Shown here piece after piece: positions 42,701 through 51,700 of a stretch of 64,000 bases of DNA. The DNA comes from Epiperipatus broadwayi. Its lineage: Eukaryota > Onychophora > Udeonychophora > Euonychophora > Peripatidae. Positions within the stretch are counted from its first letter, which is position 1. The number at the start of each line of letters is the position of its first letter. The stretch lies in NCBI GenBank assembly GCA_028023455.1, contig JAQFVV010000017.1, positions 5,484,098-5,548,097 on the forward strand. The letters run 5' to 3'. The notes under the pieces are model-generated. The model did not search any database. It saw only the letters and a program-made list of their open reading frames with translations, and was not told the DNA's origin. Made by a program: the position numbers and the translations under genes.

Positions 42701-45700
42701 TCAAAAAAAAGAGACCATTTTTATTTACAGCTTTCACATAAACATCCAAGGTCTAACTAATGAAGAAATAGTTTTTTTAAAAAAACATTTCTAAAATTAT
42801 TATTAACTATTGCAAATCCTAGTCTTTGATATATATATGTAATCACATAATATCACATTAAAATCTTGGTGTAATTGTAAACAAGTAATAAAGGACCTTG
42901 ATAAAATTTATCTATTTTGTACTTATTTAAATTACCTCAAGAAAAAAAAAAAAATCACTCAATATACTTTTTGAACAAGCATTTACTAACAAATCAAACT
43001 TCAATTTCCAACCCAGCTTAATACTCCTCAATCTTATCAATTAATTGCATTGATTTTTCACTTCCAGAATAAAAACTCTAACTAATTTGTCATAATAATC
43101 AAGTATCCTTTATGTAGATTTTCACATTCTCCTAACAATCTGCAATTTTTTGAAAACACAAAATAAGATAAAATTCAATTTGCTTCCTCCAAGATCACAC
43201 TGTTACTCTAACTATGGAAAATCTGCTGAAACTCAAGCTGTACTGCCTCAAGAATCTGATTCTATTTGTCCAATTGGAGAGCTTTTTTTAAGAAAATAAG
43301 ACTCAAAATGATGAAGAAGTAAATTAATCCATCCAGAAATGAATATCCTAGCAATTAATTTTCTTCTTTGACACTTCAGTTAAAAACTTCATGTCAAAAT
43401 ATATTAGACAACAAACTACATAGAAAGTTGTATTTAAAATGTGAAATTTTTAAAAAAACAAATACTCATTTATATTTGGATAGTCTATTGGTATCATCAT
43501 TCCTATAGACTCTTGCAAAAATATAAGAGGGGACCCAAACATAACCCAAATTGTTCTCTGGTAAGTGCACCTATTGTCATGCATGCTTTTGTTATTATAT
43601 ATCTCTTGAGGGGATCCTTTTTCATCAGTCCGCCAAATTATTTTACCATGTGAAATCATGGAACCATATAGCATATTGTTTTGCAAAGCGCATTTTGTGT
43701 ATTTGGCAATTTTTTGTAATGGCTGAAAAGTTGGAATAATGCAAAATTCTGTTTTAATTTAGAGAAAACAAATGTAATGCTTGAAATAAATTACAAGAAA
43801 GCTGTTCTGGGGAAAACATATGTTTAGGAATGATTTAATGAAGTTGTCAAATTCGCTACACCCCAAAAAAGGATGGCAAGTGTAGTCCAATGTCAAGATA
43901 ATGCTGATATTTTTTTATATTGTGCAAATGATATTTTTCTCTCAAAATTAGTTCTTAATGTTCAAATGTTTTATCTAAGAGTTCTGAAATATTTGTGTGA
44001 TGCAATAAAATGTAAATGTCCCATTTTGTGGCAAAGTGAGGAGTGCAAGCTTTACCATGACAAATCTTCTGCAAGCAGTCTTGAGTGTGAAACAATTTTT
44101 AATTAAGTTCAACATGACCCAGCTTGTCTATCAGTCATATTCCCTTGATTTGTAATTGTGTAACTTCTTTTTATTCTCTCAAATTAAAAAATGCCTTAAT
44201 CCCCCCCCCCCCCGACTTGGAAGTAATGAAAAAAAAAACAGTGCAGGCATTAAAAGACTTCATTTTGTGTTTGTGGGCTAATTCAAAAAGTGAAAAATAT
44301 GTTTAGAATGATGTATTGCATTAAATGGACATTACTTTGAAGGAAATTAAATTTATAATACTTGAAAATAAATAAACCATTTTTTATTATAAAATTCTGG
44401 TTATTTTTGGGTACTCTTCATAGGCATATCTTTTAATAAGCTTAATCAAACAAAGAGAACTAATTACAATTAGTGGCATCCATACTTTTACGTTAGGATT
44501 AGTTTGTCTAATTATGTTTTTGAAATAGTTATTGTAATATCAAGGGTGTATTTATCAATTATCATATTCTCATCTTCTTTCAGCATTAGAAATATCTTTG
44601 TTATTATAATCTAGACCATCCAGTTTTTTCCTAAACCTATAAAAATCAATTCATACAAATACTTATTCTAACATTTTCTGAATATGCAAATATATCTTGA
44701 AACCTAGTCTGGAATATCTCTCACCATTCAATGCAAAGATGTTGTTAAAAATATACTTCCAGATGTTAATGGAATGTTAAAGTATACATAAAGTATATTT
44801 TTCTTGTGTAATATTGCTCCAATCATTTTCATGGCTATTTAAAATTGCTCTAATAAAAATCTAAGTAAGGCATATGCAAGTTTTCTCAATAAAAAGTTTG
44901 TGAATCATTTATTACATGGCAATTCTCTTATCTTTTTCCCTACAATCTCAAAAACTCTATGCTCTAATGTTAATGTTCAACAAATTAAAAGCACACATGG
45001 ATAGCAGAAAAATACCATTGTTAGAATCACAATTTCATCAGTACCAGAAAATTGATAACTTCAACAATGCTAGACAATATATTTGGAATGCTGGAGTCTA
45101 AAAACTTGAACTTTTCAAAAGTTTGACAATTTATTAAAAATAGATGAAGCAATCATTCTGTCATATCCATCAACTAAATTTTCTAAATTATCATCCTTAT
45201 AGCCCTTCTATTTTTATTATTATATTTCTTCTCATCTACTAATTTCCATACATTTTCAGCGCCAGACTACATTATATTATAATTATGTTTCACTTATTAA
45301 TTAATATCTAATCAGATTTACACAAACTACTGATTAATTTTCACTATTAGCTGTTTCTCAATTAATAAAATCATATTAATGTTGGTTTAAAATAACCTGT
45401 TAACTCCACTAATCTTCATTTCATTGTTAATTTTATTGTTTCTGTTGAGATTTTTCATGAAAATATCCAATTTCTTGACAAAAATAATAACTTGCATGAT
45501 TCATAAATTCAAAAGAGCTTTTCTATTATAAAAGCTTACCAGTAATAGATAATATTCAAATAAAAACATACATTTTACAAGTTATACATATTATATTTTT
45601 ACATTACAACTTTTATGAGTAGAAAGATTTTGCATAATACCAAAATTACAATTTACAACTCTGCATAATAGTTGAATTGATTATATTTAGTTATGTATTA

Positions 45701-48700
45701 CAATTAAGTTTTATTTATCAAATTTAAATAATTTCTATATTGCATGAAGATAAAAACAATATGCTTAGATTCAAACGTACATATTAAGAATATATTGATT
45801 CACTTTTGAGATGAATTTTATCTGCAAATGTATCTATTAAATCATTATAAAATGTGTATTTCAGAACCGTATCATTTATTAATAAGTAGGATACATTTTC
45901 TACACAATGTAAACTGGGAATAAATTAACAATTTACAATTGTAAATAAATTAGCAAGTTACATGTATTTTAAAACAGGCAAAACTCTCCATACAGTAGTG
46001 CCACTCAGTGTTAGCCAGAGTAATCAATGGATGCCAGAAGGGCTTGTACATAAAGTCATCCAATATTCCCAGATTAGTTTCTAGCTTGTGGCTTTCAGCA
46101 GTGAGGAGCCTTGGATCTGAGAGCACTGCACCTAGAAACTAGTCTGGGGATATTGGATGAGTAGGCATTAGATAGGGATTTTATGCACAAGCCTTCTGGC
46201 ATCCATTGATTACTCGGCTTGCACTGAGTGGCACTATTGTATGAATAGTTTTGCCTGTTTTAATAACAATTATGAGCAAGCATAAGAATTGGCGATCATG
46301 TGATATTTAGTGGCTTAATACATGTATTTTAGTATCAATGATATGAAAAAAAATTAAGGCTGCTCTGATCGTTTGTTATTTGTGACAACAAAATTCCGCC
46401 AACAAAATATTTTCTTGTTAAAAGTCGAGTGTAGTTAAAAATATTTGAAATAGATCTTTCATGATTATTACATCATCACAAACTTCTGTCAAATAACCAG
46501 TGTTTGTGGCATGGAAAAATCTAATAATTAAGAAATAGCAAAAGATAAACTTGATGCTTGTGCTAAACAGAAAAGAATGCAGCACTGTAACACTCCACAC
46601 AGTTTCTAAAACTAAGACTTTTCTGTCTACTCTATAAACAATTTTATCTCTATACTTTTTCCTACATATAATTGCTACTTTGGAAATTTTTTTGTTTTAA
46701 GATGTTATTGTTTTGTAGTGTGAGTTTCTGAAAAGTCATAATTTAAACTCACTTGGAGCTTAAGTTCAATTAATGAAAATAATAAACACTATAAAGATAA
46801 GCAACTGCTCTGGATAAATTCAATATGGCTACTTCACACAGTTATATTCAATTGTTGACAAACTGAGATTCAATTTTTTTTACTTTCCATTTGAGAATTG
46901 TTCCAGAATCTTTATCTTTTGGTAGTCATTTTTATCATTGCACAATTATGATCCCCCCCCCCCCCCAATATTTTTGTGCTGAAAAGCTAAATATCTAATT
47001 AACCATTTAAATATTTTATAAGGAGATCCTTTTATTCATAATTTTAAATTTCTGCAGCAAAATTAAATGGAAAAAAGCATAAATAAAAATATATTTCAAA
47101 CTGAAACACAATTCTTTGCTGGAGAGGCAAAATAGCAAATTAATTTCAAAGAAGATTAAGTATACACTCGTAAAAATAAATAAAAGCAAGTTATCATATC
47201 AAAACTATTAGCTTTACTATATTATTATAACAAGATTGGAGAAAGGAAATATATCTACTATAGATATATATATATTGTAACCGTTCGATTGTTGTCCCAA
47301 CTACATAATATCACCAAAACATAAGTGCGCTAAGAATTGTAACCTCGATCACCGATCAATTCCCGCTGCACATTGTCAGCTATTAAGAGCTGTAACCAAA
47401 AGCATATCATGCCATCTATATTATGCACCAAAGACCACAACCAACATCTGGAACAACTTACCACAGACCAAACTAATGATATAACATAAACTTTTTATGA
47501 TTTAATTTGATCGCAGCCAGGGTGTACCGCGAAGACCTATCATAGTAGTATGATAAAATACATTAAACAAATTATAAGTATGTAATGTTATTATCTTTCA
47601 AACCTTAATTTGCGATTTTCATTGTATGAGACCCGATGGCCGACCATGTACAAGATGGCATAATTTGTGGAACTACATAAGATTATGAAATTTTAAACCA
47701 TCTATAGATGATTTTTAATACAAATGCTAGTCCAGGTAAAGCTTTGCAATAAATAAACATAAATACTTGGGTTCTTTTTTTATAGTTTACTATATCACTG
47801 AGACTCTTATTATACTGACAAATGACAATTTAAAAACGTTAAGTAAATATATTCAATTATGTCATTATCTGGTAAATCTGTTTACAGGTTTAATAATCAA
47901 TTTATATTGTATACTAAAATCAACTACGCAAAGCTAAAATGATGGAAAAGGTAAATGGGATTTTATTGTACCTTACACATCATAAACTACCAAAGACGAA
48001 AAGCATCCAAATGTTTTCTCAAAATATCACTAAACTCTTATATCATGTTGACGATAGTATGTACTTCAATGTATGCTCTATCCAAGGTTTATGATTTCTG
48101 ATTTTACGAATGACAAATAGCAATGGCACAGTAAGTTTAATTATAAATCAACGTTTATTTACAAATTTATGAATAATAAGTAATTAATTCTAATGTTATA
48201 ATTAAAGACATAAATAAACAAATAAAATAAATAAATTATAATTCCATCGACTTTCTTCAATAACATATCATAGGTACGGTTTTTAAAAACCTAATCATAC
48301 CTTATATTTTAATTTGATATAATGAATGTATTGAGGAAATTATACTAAATTCAACATCAACTCATGAAACATCTAATGTCATTTCCAGATTCAATAAATC
48401 TATACTGTAAACTTATAATAATATAATAAATAATATTATATCTGTAGGATTTAGCTATAATGCAATCATTAAATAAAGTGAAAATTTAAACTTACATTCA
48501 GGTAAATAATAATCAACCAACAGTTAATTATTATGAGGTAACTTGAATAGAATGTCCTGCTACCATTTAATGATCTAACTTTTAAATTATACTTACAAAT
48601 GGAAGAAGATGATTTAGCAGAATAACTAAAATACTTTGCCCAACTTATATCTATGAAGTAAAACCATATTCCTGTGGATGCATTCATCTACACATAGGAA

Positions 48701-51700
48701 TTAAATAACACTAAACGCTTTGTGGATTTATACACCATCATAAAGTAATAAGTATAATTACACAATTCTGCGGATTAACCACCAGCGCAGGAATGAGTGT
48801 AAAATACAAAAAAATGGCAATTAAGTAATCTGCGGATTAACCACCAGCACAGATTAATGCCTTTTAACATTATAAAACAACATTACTATTTACTTCACAT
48901 TAAAGTGCAAAATCATCCTCCTCAGTTATTCTGACCATTCAGAAAACACTAACATTTTAGCAAATGTGGGTTCTTGCATAATAAAATGTTACACTAATCA
49001 GGACAACTAATGTACTAACTTATCTTGCTTAAAATAAAACATATGTAATATAATATAAGTAATATTAGTATAGGAATAGAAATCTGGAAAGACTCACAAA
49101 ATACCTCATGAAAAATTGATACATCTCATAAATTCATTTAGTACTTTTCAAGCTTTTTCGCAAGCGCTATTCTCTTGAATAAGTATTTTATTCAACCCCT
49201 ATTAATTTAAACTTAATAAAATATAACTTATGAACTTCACATGCAAGTTCATATAATGATAAAATTAAAGTAATGCATTATTCATCAAATACATAAAATC
49301 TAACAGGTGTGTGTGTGATATAAATTAAATGTATAGCATTTTATAGTTCAATACATGAATTCTAGCAGGTGTGTGTATCACAAATTAAATTGTATAGCAT
49401 TTTATAACTACAAATATGATCCGTGAAATCCATGTACGATGTGTCGAACAATAAATATACGAAGTAATAGCTACAATTATAGTTGAATTCCATACATGTA
49501 ATTTTATCCATTTGTATTAGTTATTATAAGCACTATTAGATTAACGATTTTACGTGGCTCCATAAACATTAAACAATTCCAAACATGACACGCAGAGTTT
49601 AAATGAAAATGTTTTTTTCATAAGTTATTAATTTCTACATTTCTCTATTAAAACTGTTCCAAGTTTATCACATCCATGCTAATATTTATTTATCCACGCT
49701 TAAATTTAGGAATACTAATTATAGCAATTAATTTAATCATTCCAAACTGACGATAAAATTAGAAAATAGCTTTGATTAATTATTTGAAGACTGTTTTTAT
49801 TATCCAAATGATAAACAAATTAACTAGCAAATATATTACTGTCATTGCAAAGTTAAATATCAATCAATACTATATTTTTTATTAAAATTATAAACGGAAA
49901 TATTAAACTATGTTAATAACTTTAACATTTTACTTTAATTTAAACTTCTTCTTTTTTTAAAAAGCAAAGTTTCATATTTATAAAACTTCTGTAATTAAAA
50001 TACTTATTTAATTTTTCCAAATTGTAGAATAATAAATATTTTAAAACATACCAAAATCTTGCAATTAATTCTGCTTTTAAACTGGAAAGCTCCGACATAT
50101 TTCAAATGTAATATTGGAAAATTATTATTAGCGATTTGATCCACCTGGCTAGCCGACTTGAACAGACTTTTAAATTTAGCAATTCATCTTATTATTAAAT
50201 ACCACTATGTTATTTTTACGTTTATAGAAAACTTTGTGGTAATCCGTTTACTTGTTAACTATTTTAAAATAAGCTTATCATATTTACACCATTTGCCTTT
50301 TACCATTTTCTTTTCTTTCTCCCTCCAAAAGCAACACTATCAGACGATCTTTTTTTTTTAATTCGCGCTCCTTTCTTTTTTACATTGAAACGCATACGTA
50401 ATTACTGTATTTATTTTTAATAATTAAATTTAGTTGAACAAATGGTTTTTTTTTTAATTCAATGGAAATAATTTTTAAGACCATTTTAAACAAATAAAAT
50501 ATTATTATTATTTTTAATAATATTTTACCAAATTTAATGTGATGTCAAAATTTTTAAAAAGTTAAACATTTTGATATGAATTAGTATATGGAAAGAAGCA
50601 ATTTAAATTTATTAAAATAATATAGACAACAAGTAAGGCAAAATATTACCCATTCTCTCTAATAAATTATTTTGAATATAAGAGAGTAATCTGTTCAAAG
50701 TGCAAATCAAGCCAATCAAATCACCAAAAGAAGACAGAGAAATTTTTATACCAGTTACATCAATTATTATATTTTATACTAAAATATATGGTTACAATAT
50801 ATAATAAGAGGGGATTTGAACACAGACTTTCAAGTTCTCTTCAGTTATCCACTCCATCTTATATAACGGATAGATATGGTCAAGGGTATTCATTATATAA
50901 GAAGGAGTGGATAACTGAAGGGAACTTGAAAGTCTGGGGTCAAATACCCTCTAATTACATCTAAAGTTCAGTATAGATATTATACTTGTATTCAAATATT
51001 ATAGGTATATATGTGTGTGCTTATATATAAAGATTCATACACACACGCACACAGACATATATGAAATAATTTGAACTTATATTTTTAAAAACAATTAGAA
51101 TATAAAAAAAAGCAGAATATTATTTCATATTAAACTTACCTTGGCCAGTCTTTGGATAATTCAACCCAGTCTATTTGATTTTCATCATTAACATTTAAAG
51201 TATATACTCTAAAATATATATATATAAATTTATAAGTAAATATAAAATCAAATAAATATGCATCGGTAACATGTATCATAACAATTAAAGTATACAGTTA
51301 TCAACAACTAGCATTATAGAAACTGCTTCTTTAAGCTTATAAACAGCCTGCAACAAAGATATTACAACAATAGGTGTGAATATTTTAAAAAAGTTGAGAA
51401 TACTACAATAGCAAATTCAGTTAATTTTCCAATTTCCATTCACAAGCTAACTTTAATTTCTAGTACATTTAATAACCTTATAAACCTCCATTACATAAAC
51501 ACATAAAAAGAAAAAACTAATAGTTTTATTGCTCAGAAGTTCATAAGAAGTTAGAGGACCAGAATCGATTCTGGGACCTCCCAATCCCAAGTCTTCAGCT
51601 ATACCAACCTGCACAGGACACATAAGCGCATATAAAAAATTAAATCAATGATAATTAGATTTATTATCAATAAATATCATAATCTAATATATGCAATTAT

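Noticed and set aside
48469-48687. 72-codon minus-strand frame in the DMTF1 intron
   Set aside because: It does not fit DMTF1 phase or sequence. The true exons flanking it join without it.
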